A stretch of 40,659 nt of DNA from the NCBI RefSeq assembly GCF_900547735.1, contig NZ_URHZ01000050.1, forward strand, positions 1-40,659, written 5' to 3'. This DNA comes from an uncultured Clostridium sp. (lineage in GTDB: Bacteria; Bacillota; Clostridia; Lachnospirales; Lachnospiraceae). This document shows, in pieces, positions 24,172-32,686 of this stretch. The notes under the pieces were generated by a model. That model ran no database searches, was not told where the DNA came from, and saw nothing but the letters and a program-made list of their open reading frames with translations. The position numbers and the translations under genes were made by a program. Each line of letters starts with the position of its first letter. Position 1 is the first letter of the stretch.

Positions 24172-24193
24172 TGATGGCATAATCACCATTATG
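24172..24193 (-). repeat. Right inverted repeat of the switch
   Basis: Exact inverted copy of 23896-23917. It lies 8 bp beyond the recombinase stop codon. Confidence 0.9.
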
Positions 24194-24201
24194 TTGCTTT
24201 T

Positions 24202-25074
24202 TTACGTTACACTCAGGACAAGATGCATGAGATCCAGTTGTTTTGCGTGCTCTTCTCCGGAGTCCATTGTGTAAATGCGGGTGGTTGAGATGTTGGCATG
24301 TCCGAGCAGATCCGCCAGTCTGGATAAATCTTTTTCCATGGAATAGTAGGTTCGGGCGAACAAATGACGCAGGTTGTGGGGAAATACTTTTCCCGGTTCC
24401 ACACCGGCGCTGCGGCAGAGAGATTTCATGTCCCTCCAGATATTATTTCTGTTCAACGGCCTTCCGTCCCGGGTGCAGAAGATGGGGCCGCGTGTGATGT
24501 TGTTTTCCCTGCAGTAGCAGCGAAGGGCGCGGCAAAGTTCTTTTGTCAGGAATACGACACGGATTTTCCCTTTACAGTCTACCTCGGCGCGTCCTGTATA
24601 GAGTGAATTGACGGTGAGGTATTTGAGTTCCGAAACGCGGATGCCGGTGGCGCAGATGCTCTGCATTAAAAGTGAGAGCCGCCGGTTTCCTTTTGATTCG
24701 GCTGCCCGGACAAGACAGATGTATTCCTCACGGGTCAGAACCTTTTCAGCCTTTAAAAATATTTTGCGCTGCATTTTGACCGGTTTTACCTTGCAGAGTG
24801 CCAAACCGCAGAAGTCCAGATATCCGTTGACAGCCGCCAGCATGGAATTGATACTGGCAGGTCTGTGGCTTTCGGCCAGACTCTCCTTCCAGCCCAGCAC
24901 GGCTGCCTTATCGATTTCTTTCCCGCTGAGAAACAGAAAAAACGCGCGAAGATCGCGGATATATTTTTCTATCGTATTAGAGCTGCGCTCCTGTTCGTGC
25001 AGATAGGATGCATATTCTTTTAAAGATGCCGGAGATACGGCTTGATGCATAAGGGTATTTGTGTCATGTTCCAT
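24202..25074 (-). CDS. Tyrosine recombinase, predicted DNA invertase
   Basis: A 290-aa site-specific recombinase of the XerC/XerD/integrase family. An N-terminal SAM-like core-binding domain (about residues 15-95; LKEYASYLHEQERSSNTIEKYIRDL) precedes the catalytic domain. Catalytic residues are visible in order: Arg146 (ATGIRVSEL), a beta-hairpin Lys about 170 (CKGKIRVV), His233 and Arg236 (PHNLRH), His259 (LGHANISTTRIY) and the nucleophile Tyr268. The set is complete, so it should be active. An in-frame ATG at 25176 exists, but AGAGGAAG lies just before the ATG at 25074, which gives the usual family N-terminus. The inverted repeats directly downstream are its probable substrate. It is not Xer itself, since no dif-like role or location is apparent. 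Confidence 0.93.
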   Translation of the reverse strand: MEHDTNTLMHQAVSPASLKEYASYLHEQERSSNTIEKYIRDLRAFFLFLSGKEIDKAAVLGWKESLAESHRPASINSMLAAVNGYLDFCGLALCKVKPVKMQRKIFLKAEKVLTREEYICLVRAAESKGNRRLSLLMQSICATGIRVSELKYLTVNSLYTGRAEVDCKGKIRVVFLTKELCRALRCYCRENNITRGPIFCTRDGRPLNRNNIWRDMKSLCRSAGVEPGKVFPHNLRHLFARTYYSMEKDLSRLADLLGHANISTTRIYTMDSGEEHAKQLDLMHLVLSVT

Positions 25075-25270
25075 CTTTTTACTTCCTCTCTTCGGTTTGA
25101 TATTTGTTATTTTACCGAAAATGAGGTGATATAATACCCTGAAAATTGTAAAATTAAAAATTCCATATTTTACCACGTTCTTCCATCGGAAATATTAATA
25201 TGGAAAATCAGACATGGAAATATGATACAAAGAGAGTCGGGAAGATAAAAAATTTGAATTTTAGTAAGTT

Positions 25271-25312
25271 AAAAAGGGTCATACGCTGTTCTAATGACGG
25301 CGTATGATCCTT
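25271..25312 (-). terminator. Terminator after the hybrid kinase gene
   Basis: On the minus strand GGATCATACGC pairs with GCGTATGACCC (one mismatch), followed by TTTTT. It separates the kinase transcript from the recombinase gene. The rest of the 25075-25346 gap is AT-rich and shows nothing else clear. Confidence 0.85.
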
Positions 25313-25346
25313 TATGCATTGATGCGGACGAACCGCTGAATACGGT

Positions 25347-28300
25347 TTAACAATTAAGACATTGATGGAGGGTAAGCAGCAGCTCCTCAATCTGTATGGG
25401 TTTAGAAAGATGGCCGTTCATTCCGATCTGCAACGATTTGCGGCTGTCCTCACTAAAGGCATTAGCCGTCATCGCGATAATCGGGATGGTTCGTGAGTCG
25501 GAGCGTCCCATGGTACGCAGCCGTTTGGTAGCTTCAATTCCGTCCATAACAGGCATATGGATATCCATCAGGATGGCATCATAATGGCAGGCGTCATGAC
25601 CGGCAAACGTCTGGAGGGCGGCCTGGCCGTTTTCCGCCGTTTCCACGATAAAACCGTTCATCTCCAGGAGAGTCTGCGCTATTTCACGGTTCAGTTCATT
25701 GTCCTCCACGATTAAGAGGCGTTTTCCCTTAAAGCTGTCGGAGCGCATATCCGGCAGATGTTTCTTCACAAACGGAAGTGCATCGCTGTAAGGAAAGCTC
25801 AGGGTGAAGAAGAATTCCGAACCGCGGCCGGGTTCACTTTTCACTTTCAGTATCCCGCCCATCATCTGGACGAGGCGGCTTGAGATGGCAAGGCCGAGTC
25901 CGGTACCGCCGTAGTGGGATGAGGTGTCTCTGGCCGCCTGTTCAAAGGCGTTGAAAATATTCTGCAGGGCTTCCGGGGCAATTCCAATACCGGTATCGCT
26001 TACGGCAAAATGGAGGGTCAGGTGATCCTTATCCTCCTGTACGGGCGTAACGCGCAGGATAACGCGGCCTCCGGGCTCCGTAAATTTGACTGCGTTGCCG
26101 ACGATGTTCAGAAGGACCTGTTCCAAGCGCAGTTTGTCGGCCAGGAGAGGATGGTTATTTTTATATTCATTGATAATGTCGAAAGACAGATTTTTGCCCT
26201 CGGCCTGAGGCAGCATCATTCCTTCCAGCGAAGAGAGGAGGGCCGCCAAATCGATTGTTTCGGGATTCAGCTCCATCTTGCCGCTCTCAATGCGGGACAT
26301 GTCCAGGATATCATTAACCAGGTTTAAAAGGTATTGGTTGGAGGTGTCCAGTTTGTCCAGGCATTCCAGAACCTTCTCCTTATTGCCTGCCATGGAGCGG
26401 GCGATTGCGGTCATGCCGACGATGGCATTCATTGGTGTTCTTATCTCGTGGCTCATACGGGACAGGAAGTCCGTCTTTGCCTGGCTGAAGGCGTCGGCGC
26501 GTGCTTTCATGACAAAGGATGGGACAATTTTACCCATCTCCGCCAGTACGCGGCGCTGTTCTTTTGTCCAGGTGTAGTTATCCTGGCCGACTTCGAATCC
26601 CAGGGCGCCGATAAATGCGCCATGGTTCCAGATTCCAGCATGAAGGCAGGAAGGGAACGGGGAAATTTCCTTATTAGGACATAAGCCGTACAGACCGTCC
26701 GAGCCGTAGCAGCCGGCCGCCGCATCGTAGCTTTCCTTCGTTATGTAAATGGGCTTATTAAGATGAAGGAAGGATTTATCCCTGGCCCACTGGTAGGTGA
26801 AATGGCAGGTCAGGAAAGCCGGATCAATTTCCAGCAGTGATACGCGGTCCAGATGGTAAATTTTACCCATCCTCGCAAACAGCAGAGATACGGCATCCTC
26901 CAGGTTATTTGCCTTGCCGAGCAGATCTAGGGCAAAGGAGATCAGGTTTTCACCGCGTTCGGAGTCTTCCTGCTCAATCGTATTGACGATATATTTTTCG
27001 GTGTACAGGTTGGTCAGCATCACGCCGAGTTCGTTGGAGGTATCGAGATAACAGGCGGCGCGTCCCCGGCAGTTCTCTTTCACATACTTCAGCGTGCTTT
27101 CTGCGCAGCGGTAGAGGCCGCTGTATTCATTGACCACCTCGGTGGAACACATTCCGATGCTGACGGAAATAGGGGTGCCGCTGTCCGTCTGGGCCAGAAG
27201 ATTTTGTACCTGCTCTGCGATATGCGGGCCGATGATGGTGGCCTGCTTCTTATCGCAGTTTTTTAGGAAGAGCATAAACTCATCGCCTCCGAGACGGATC
27301 TGGAGATCCTCTTCGCCGGTGCTGGTCCGGAGTACGTCCGCCACTTCCAACAGCACTGCGTTGGCAAACGTAGTTCCTTCCTCATCGTTGAGCCTGGAGA
27401 AATCGTCCATATCCAGGAGCATGATGACGCAGTTTTCATCATCCGACTTTGACTGCATATATTCCTGAGCAAGCCTCGTGCCGGTTTCTTTATTCCAGAG
27501 TCCCGTCATGCTGTCACGGGATCTGGCTTTTTCCAGCGCGGAGGCCATCTCTTTTTCTTTTGTTATATCTTCTATAATTCCCACTACAAAATCGGGTTTC
27601 CCTTTTTCATCCCAGCTTACGGTTGACATAATAACACGGCACCATACGCCGGTATTGGTCAGAAACTCGGAATTTGCCGTGCGGCTGCCCTGGTGGATGG
27701 CATCATACATCTGCCTGCAGACGGCGTGGTATGCGGGCAGGACGAGCTGCTCAAGAAAGCTGTCGGGCATCCGATCATACCGCCCGTTACAGTGATAGTA
27801 TTCGCAGGTACGCTGTGGAATCACACAGTTGCGGATATCGGGATAATAATAGAATTCACAGATAGAAGTATGCTCCAGCGCTACTTTTAGAATCTCATTG
27901 CGGGCCTCAAGCTGGGCAGACAGTCGGTGATTCTGGAGAATCGCCTGTTTTTCATGATCGGCGGTAAAGAATATACTGTGGTTTACATGCTCTTCCCCAA
28001 TAGAATCATTGGTAATGGAGGAGGAATCCTGCAGGATTCGCGGATCAGACACATGGAGGGCGGTGATTTTCCAAATCTTGTCCGAACGTGCACAGGAAGC
28101 GCTCAAACGGGCTGTGAGCGTATAGGACGGTCCTGAGGGCACGGGCCTCATCAGTTTGAGCTCTGTCATGAAAACAGCGTGATCGGGAGAATCTGCCGCC
28201 TCACACGGCTGAATCAGTTCCGTCATGTACGGATCGGGATCACGGGAGATTTCTTTTTCAAGAAGTTTTTCCACTTCGCGGATCCCGCAGAGAGCCATAT

Positions 28301-28430
28301 CGTTCCCAACGCCGATCCACAGTATATTATCCGACAGAAACGAGAGTGCGTTGTCTATATTACGGTGTATTAAATAAGCATCTAAAAAGTCCCTGACGGT
28401 CTTTTCTGCTTGGCCTTTTCGTGTGTCCAT
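25347..28430 (-). CDS. GGDEF-containing hybrid histidine kinase
   Basis: A 1027-aa multidomain signalling protein without membrane segments. Residues 1-130 resemble a SnoaL/NTF2-like domain (VRDFLDAYLIHRNIDNALSF). PAS covers about 185-295. GGDEF covers about 300-465 with an intact RLGGDEF at 379-385, so c-di-GMP synthesis (or a related product) is possible. A GAF-like domain covers about 495-645. HisKA follows with phosphoacceptor His661 (SHEIRTPMNA), then HATPase (N779 in VGNAVKF, DTGIGI, GGTGLGL) and a C-terminal receiver with phosphoacceptor Asp955 (ILMDIHMP) and VEDNE. GGGAGGATA precedes the ATG. Joining a cyclase domain to a hybrid kinase in one chain is uncommon. Its neighbour 1.5 kb away degrades c-di-GMP. 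No cognate response regulator with an output domain is in the window. Confidence 0.93.
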   Translation of the reverse strand: MDTRKGQAEKTVRDFLDAYLIHRNIDNALSFLSDNILWIGVGNDMALCGIREVEKLLEKEISRDPDPYMTELIQPCEAADSPDHAVFMTELKLMRPVPSGPSYTLTARLSASCARSDKIWKITALHVSDPRILQDSSSITNDSIGEEHVNHSIFFTADHEKQAILQNHRLSAQLEARNEILKVALEHTSICEFYYYPDIRNCVIPQRTCEYYHCNGRYDRMPDSFLEQLVLPAYHAVCRQMYDAIHQGSRTANSEFLTNTGVWCRVIMSTVSWDEKGKPDFVVGIIEDITKEKEMASALEKARSRDSMTGLWNKETGTRLAQEYMQSKSDDENCVIMLLDMDDFSRLNDEEGTTFANAVLLEVADVLRTSTGEEDLQIRLGGDEFMLFLKNCDKKQATIIGPHIAEQVQNLLAQTDSGTPISVSIGMCSTEVVNEYSGLYRCAESTLKYVKENCRGRAACYLDTSNELGVMLTNLYTEKYIVNTIEQEDSERGENLISFALDLLGKANNLEDAVSLLFARMGKIYHLDRVSLLEIDPAFLTCHFTYQWARDKSFLHLNKPIYITKESYDAAAGCYGSDGLYGLCPNKEISPFPSCLHAGIWNHGAFIGALGFEVGQDNYTWTKEQRRVLAEMGKIVPSFVMKARADAFSQAKTDFLSRMSHEIRTPMNAIVGMTAIARSMAGNKEKVLECLDKLDTSNQYLLNLVNDILDMSRIESGKMELNPETIDLAALLSSLEGMMLPQAEGKNLSFDIINEYKNNHPLLADKLRLEQVLLNIVGNAVKFTEPGGRVILRVTPVQEDKDHLTLHFAVSDTGIGIAPEALQNIFNAFEQAARDTSSHYGGTGLGLAISSRLVQMMGGILKVKSEPGRGSEFFFTLSFPYSDALPFVKKHLPDMRSDSFKGKRLLIVEDNELNREIAQTLLEMNGFIVETAENGQAALQTFAGHDACHYDAILMDIHMPVMDGIEATKRLRTMGRSDSRTIPIIAMTANAFSEDSRKSLQIGMNGHLSKPIQIEELLLTLHQCLNC

Positions 28431-28615
28431 TCATATCCTCCCAAACCCGAAGCGGGACGGCTTCAGGCCGTGTCATTAGCGGGCTTTTCAGTGTAGCAAA
28501 AGCAAATCTGTTTCTGCTCTAACAATACCATTTATAGGACTATTTTGCAACGGATATCAGGCGGTGGGAGGGGAATATATTTTTTCCATTTTATGCCGGA
28601 AATAAGATACAGGGG

Positions 28616-28630
28616 GCTTTTTTCGTGCCA
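28616..28630 (-). promoter_or_regulatory. Possible sigma-54 promoter upstream of the hybrid kinase
   Basis: The minus strand reads TGGCACG-AAAA-AAGC, with a perfect -24 element, GC at -12 and correct ten-base spacing, but the -12 lacks TT. It lies about 190 bp before the kinase ATG. A chance match is possible. Confidence 0.4.
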
Positions 28631-28818
28631 ATATTTCATTTGGTTTAAGCACAGTAGCGGAGTGTTTCAACATAATCCCCCAGACAGGGAAGAATGAAAA
28701 ATGCATAATCTGCACACTAAAAAAAGAAAAGCACTTATAAAAAAGACTTCTGATAATAATTACAATAAATTCCACAAATAAATACACTATACAAAAAAAC
28801 AAAATCGAATATAGTTTT

Positions 28819-28847
28819 TTGACTAATGATAAAAATGACAATAAAAT
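28819..28847 (+). promoter_or_regulatory. Sigma-A promoter of the catabolic operon
   Basis: TTGACT (28819-28824), 17-bp spacer, TAAAAT (28842-28847), 54 bp before the ATG at 28902. It is a strong match, so the operon does not need sigma-54. Confidence 0.8.
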
Positions 28848-28901
28848 ACATGTAAATAAGGCAAAGTTAAACGTATTAAAAAATAATTGAGGAGGTAAGT
28901 T

Positions 28902-30971
28902 ATGTTCAGAATTGGTATTGATGTAGGCGGAACCTTTACAGATGTAACCCTGCTGGATGCGGATACGGGAAAATATTATACCTATAAGCTGTCGTCCACA
29001 TTGCAGGATCAGTCTGTTGCAATTGCCGACGGCACGAAGGAAACCCTGGATCTGTATGGGGTGCCTGTGGAGGAGATAGAGTATTTCGGACATGGAACAA
29101 CGGTCGCTACCAACATGATTATCGAAAGAAAAGGTGCGAAGACGGCATTAATTACAACCAGGGGGTTCCGGGATCTACTGGAGATCGGCCGGCAGGTACG
29201 GCCGTCCCTCTATAATATTTTCGAAGATAAGCCTGAGACATTAATACGGCGGGCGTTCAGAAAAGAAGCGGATGAGCGCGTGATGTCCGACGGAACGATA
29301 CTGAAAGATATCAGAAATGACGAAATACGTGAAATTATAAAAGAGCTGAAGGCACAAAACGTTGAGTCGGTTGCCGTATGCTTCCTGTTCTCATTTTTAA
29401 ATCCCCAAAATGAAAAGATGGTGGAGGAAATAATCAGGGAAGAATGGCCCGAGGCATATATCTCCATCTCATCTACGATATTGCCGGAATTCCGTGAATT
29501 TGAACGCCTCAGCACTACCGTAATCAATTCATATCTGGGGCCGAGGATGAAAATGTATATTAATAACCTCCAAAAGCGGATAAAAGAGATAGGAATATCG
29601 GTGGAACCATATATCACACAGTCGAACGGAGGAGTTATGTCAATCAGCTCCACGATCGAAACACCGGTTCAAACGGCGCTTTCAGGTCCGAGCGCAGGCG
29701 TAATGGGAGCCATTTATGTGGCGGGCAAAGCCGGATATAAAAATATTATTACATATGATATGGGGGGAACCAGCACGGATGTCTCCCTGGTAAACAATGG
29801 AATCGCAGAGTACACCACAAAGCGGAAAGTGTGCGGCCTGCCGTCGGGTGTTCCCATGATCGATGTACATGCCGTTGGCGCAGGCGGAGGCAGTATTGCT
29901 TATATCGACAATGCGGGGGCATTAAAAGTGGGACCGGAAAGCGCAGGAGCGAGTCCCGGTCCGGCAGCATACGGACTGGGCAATGAACAGCCGGTTGTGA
30001 CGGACGCTAATCTGGTTCTTGGGCGTATCAATCCGGACTATGTGCTGGGAGGACGGCTGAAGATAAATGCTTCGCTGTCTAAAGCGGCTGTGGAAGAAAA
30101 ACTGGCAAACTCTATGGATATGACGCCGGAGCAGGCCGCCCAGGGCGTCATCAGCGTTGTAAATTCCAATATGGCAAGGGCAATCCGGGTTATCACGGTT
30201 GAAAAGGGATATAACCCTTCGGATTTCATTCTGACCGCCTATGGCGGAGCCGGTCCGCTCCATGCCGTCGAGCTGGCGCAGGAAATGGGAATCGGCACGG
30301 TGCTGATCCCGCCGGCGCCGGGAGCTCTCTGTGCATTAGGCCTTTTGACTGCGGATATCAAAAAGAGTTATGTGAAGACGGCCCTGCTGGCCTGGGAGGA
30401 GGCCACGCCGCAGAAAGTAAATGAGCTGGTAAACGGGCTTATGGAACAGGGAAAGAAATGGCTCGTTTCGGAGCATGTGCAGGAAGACCGGCAGAAATTC
30501 CATAATATAGCGGAAATGCGGTACGTAGGGCAGAATTATGAACTTCAGATTGAAATTCCGGCGGCAGAGCTCACGGAAGCCGATGTTGAAAAGATGAAAA
30601 AAGACTTTTTCCTTGCCCATGAGATGAACTACGGATACTATAATCCGGATGCCCCCGTACAGTTTGTCAATTTCAGAAGCGAGGCGATCGGGCTTGTGAC
30701 CAAACCGGAGCTTTCCGAGCTGGAATATGAGATGAACGATCCCGGGAAAGCGGTTATAAGCAGGAGAAATGTTTATTTTGAAAAGACCGGAAGAATCGAA
30801 TGCCCGGTATACGGCCGTGAAAAATTTGGAAAGTGTGAAAGAGTGGAGGGACCGTGCATCATTGAGCAGATGGATTCCACAACGGTCATTCCTCCTGGTA
30901 CTTGGTTCAAAGTAGACAAGTATGGAAATCTGATTGTGAAAGTATTTGTACAGGAGGAGGCTGAAACATGA
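28902..30971 (+). CDS. Hydantoinase/oxoprolinase family protein, subunit A (HyuA-like)
   Basis: A 689-aa ASKHA-type ATP-binding subunit of the hydantoinase A / 5-oxoprolinase / acetone carboxylase family. These enzymes use ATP to activate a carbonyl for hydrolysis of a cyclic amide or for carboxylation. MFRIGIDVGGTFTDVTLLD (phosphate-1 loop), YFGHGTTVATNMIIERKGAK, TQSNGGVMS, the second phosphate motif YDMGGTSTDVSL and GAGGGSIAY are the family marks. GAGGAGGT stands before the ATG. Its end overlaps the B-subunit ATG by 4 bp. The length fits N-methylhydantoinase-type A subunits. The substrate is unknown; 5-oxoproline is possible, but the downstream genes suggest a different compound. Confidence 0.9.
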   Translation: MFRIGIDVGGTFTDVTLLDADTGKYYTYKLSSTLQDQSVAIADGTKETLDLYGVPVEEIEYFGHGTTVATNMIIERKGAKTALITTRGFRDLLEIGRQVRPSLYNIFEDKPETLIRRAFRKEADERVMSDGTILKDIRNDEIREIIKELKAQNVESVAVCFLFSFLNPQNEKMVEEIIREEWPEAYISISSTILPEFREFERLSTTVINSYLGPRMKMYINNLQKRIKEIGISVEPYITQSNGGVMSISSTIETPVQTALSGPSAGVMGAIYVAGKAGYKNIITYDMGGTSTDVSLVNNGIAEYTTKRKVCGLPSGVPMIDVHAVGAGGGSIAYIDNAGALKVGPESAGASPGPAAYGLGNEQPVVTDANLVLGRINPDYVLGGRLKINASLSKAAVEEKLANSMDMTPEQAAQGVISVVNSNMARAIRVITVEKGYNPSDFILTAYGGAGPLHAVELAQEMGIGTVLIPPAPGALCALGLLTADIKKSYVKTALLAWEEATPQKVNELVNGLMEQGKKWLVSEHVQEDRQKFHNIAEMRYVGQNYELQIEIPAAELTEADVEKMKKDFFLAHEMNYGYYNPDAPVQFVNFRSEAIGLVTKPELSELEYEMNDPGKAVISRRNVYFEKTGRIECPVYGREKFGKCERVEGPCIIEQMDSTTVIPPGTWFKVDKYGNLIVKVFVQEEAET

Positions 30972-32686
30972 AAAAGATAGACGGCATTATTCTTGAGGTA
31001 ATAGGAAACACGTTCATGTCTATTGCCGAGGAAATGGGCGCAGTGCTGGTAAAGTCGGCATATTCTACAAATATTAAAGAGCGTAAAGACTGTTCCTGCG
31101 CGCTGTTTGACGCATCGGGCAATACAATCGCACAGGCGGAACATATACCGATGCATCTCGGATCCATGCTCGGCATGGTGGAAGAAATCAGAAAAAAATA
31201 CAGGCCGGAAGAAATTAGGCCGGGGGACATGTTTATAGCAAATGATCCTTATAACGGCGGAGGGACGCATCTGCCGGATATTGCGGTGGCTTCTCCTGTT
31301 TTCCACGAAAATGAGCTGGTGGCTTTTGTAGCCAATATCGCCCATCACAATGATGTGGGAGGCCGGGTACCCGGATCCAATGCCGCGGATTCGGATTCTA
31401 TCTATGCGGAGGGGATCCGAATTCCGGTGATTAAAATATTTACGGAAGGAACGTTAAATACGGATATCCTGGATATGATTCTGTTAAACTGCCGGGTCAA
31501 CCATATACGGCGGGGAGATTTAAATGCCCAGTTTGCCTGCAATAAGAAAGGAGTCCAAAGAATGGAAGACGTATGCAGGCGTTACGGCAACAGGCTGATA
31601 AGGGATTGCATGGCAGAACTGCTGGACTACTCCGAGCGCAAAATCAGAATTGCATTGAAAGAAATTCCGGACGGACAGTATGAATTTTCCGACGTTCTGG
31701 ATTCGGACGGAGTCGGAAGCGGCCCAATTCCGCTCAATGTAAAAATCGAGGTGAGAGGAGAAGATATTTATCTGGATTTTACAAATAATACCGATCAGGT
31801 AAAGGGGGCGATTAACCTTCCCGTGACGGCGCTCTATGCCTCGGTTTACTATGGAATTAAAAGTATTGTGGATCCCTCCCTTCCGGCAAACGGCGGTTAT
31901 TACCGCGCCATACATATCACCAGCCGTCCGGGATGCATACTCGGGTGTACGGAACCGGCCGCCTGTGCCGGCCGCAGCGATACGGCACAGAGGGTAGCGG
32001 ACATGGTTTTCGGGGCAATGGCCCAGGTGGTGCCGGAAAAGGTAATAGCAGGAACAAACAGCGCCATTACCGGAATTTATTTCGGAGGAGTGAGTCCGAT
32101 CGATCATCAGTATTACGTCTACATGGAAACCTTCGGCGGCGGATCCGGAGCCAGATTCAATAAAGATGGGCTAAGCTGTGTGCAGGTTCATATGTCGAAT
32201 ACCTCGAATCTTCCGATAGAAAGCATGGAAATCGAGTTTCCGTATATGGTTGAGCAGTATACTCTGGTTACAGATTCGGGCGGCCCGGGACGGTTCAGAG
32301 GCGGCCTGTCCATGATGAAGGATATACGGGTACTGGGACACAACAGCGAATTTTCAGTCAAAGCGGACAGGCAGAAGATGCCGCCATGGGGGCTTTTTGG
32401 CGGAAAACCGGGGCTTCCGGGGAAAATTATCCTCTATCCGGATACACCGGAGGAGCAGGTGATCGATTCCAAGAAATCAGGAACACCTCTTAAGGAAAAC
32501 GGAGTTTTAAGATGCCGCATGCCGGGAGCGGGAGGATATGGCAATCCGCAGGAACGGGATAAGGCGCTGATCCGTTATGATCTGGAGGAAGGATATATAT
32601 CCAGGGAAAGCGCGAAGCGGGATTACGGCATGACGGAGGCGGAAATTAACGGTATTGCAATTATGGAGGAGGATAACAGAATATGA
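30968..32686 (+). CDS. Hydantoinase/oxoprolinase family protein, subunit B (HyuB-like)
   Basis: The 572-aa partner of the preceding subunit, forming the hydrolytic or carboxylating half of the complex. Characteristic segments are ANDPYNGGGTHLPDIAV, HHNDVGGRVPGS, GIRIPVIKIF, the QFACNKKGVQRM region, PLPVTALYAS-like PVTALYASVYY, the conserved METFGGGSGAR, and the C-terminal RMPGAGGYGNPQERD, all typical of HyuB/oxoprolinase beta. Start and stop overlap neighbouring genes by 4 bp on both sides (ATGA), indicating translational coupling through three genes. Confidence 0.9.
   Translation: MKKIDGIILEVIGNTFMSIAEEMGAVLVKSAYSTNIKERKDCSCALFDASGNTIAQAEHIPMHLGSMLGMVEEIRKKYRPEEIRPGDMFIANDPYNGGGTHLPDIAVASPVFHENELVAFVANIAHHNDVGGRVPGSNAADSDSIYAEGIRIPVIKIFTEGTLNTDILDMILLNCRVNHIRRGDLNAQFACNKKGVQRMEDVCRRYGNRLIRDCMAELLDYSERKIRIALKEIPDGQYEFSDVLDSDGVGSGPIPLNVKIEVRGEDIYLDFTNNTDQVKGAINLPVTALYASVYYGIKSIVDPSLPANGGYYRAIHITSRPGCILGCTEPAACAGRSDTAQRVADMVFGAMAQVVPEKVIAGTNSAITGIYFGGVSPIDHQYYVYMETFGGGSGARFNKDGLSCVQVHMSNTSNLPIESMEIEFPYMVEQYTLVTDSGGPGRFRGGLSMMKDIRVLGHNSEFSVKADRQKMPPWGLFGGKPGLPGKIILYPDTPEEQVIDSKKSGTPLKENGVLRCRMPGAGGYGNPQERDKALIRYDLEEGYISRESAKRDYGMTEAEINGIAIMEEDNRI

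Larger units (their letters stand above)
23896..24193. other. Predicted invertible DNA segment (phase-variation switch)
   Basis: Two perfect 22-bp inverted repeats (23896-23917 and 24172-24193) bound 254 bp. They sit between a tyrosine recombinase gene (stop 8 bp from the right repeat) and the start of the EAL gene (89 bp from the left repeat). Inside are a strong bidirectional terminator (23996-24050) and a promoter (24108-24136). In the given orientation the promoter fires to the right, into the 3' end of the recombinase gene, and the terminator separates upstream transcription from the EAL gene. Inversion would place the promoter at 23953-23981 on the minus strand, about 150 bp before the EAL start. 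I infer recombinase-driven ON/OFF control; the orientation shown is predicted OFF. Confidence 0.82.
28431..28901. other. Divergent intergenic region between kinase and catabolic operon
   Basis: The kinase side has two adjacent hairpins in its leader (ACGGC/GCCGT and CCCG/CGGG, 28446-28475). Further right lie a sigma-54-like site on the minus strand (28616-28630) and, on the plus strand, the sigma-A promoter of the catabolic operon (28819-28847). The span 28640-28810 is very AT-rich with no gene. An open frame on the minus strand (28557-29093) runs into the hyuA-like gene and is not credible. Confidence 0.5.

Noticed and set aside
21414..25074. tRNA-Arg as attachment site of an integrated island carrying the recombinase
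   Set aside because: I found no second copy of the tRNA 3' end near the recombinase or elsewhere in the window, and the recombinase sits beside inverted, not direct, repeats.
28557..29093. 178-codon minus-strand open frame
   Set aside because: It covers an AT-rich intergenic region and the start of the HyuA-like gene in antisense; composition and lack of motifs argue against a protein.
28902..32686. Firm call as 5-oxoprolinase completing a gamma-glutamyl cycle with the GGT-like gene
   Set aside because: The family includes several activities, the GGT-like gene is 25 kb away in another regulon, and the linked ALDH/glycerate kinase genes point elsewhere.
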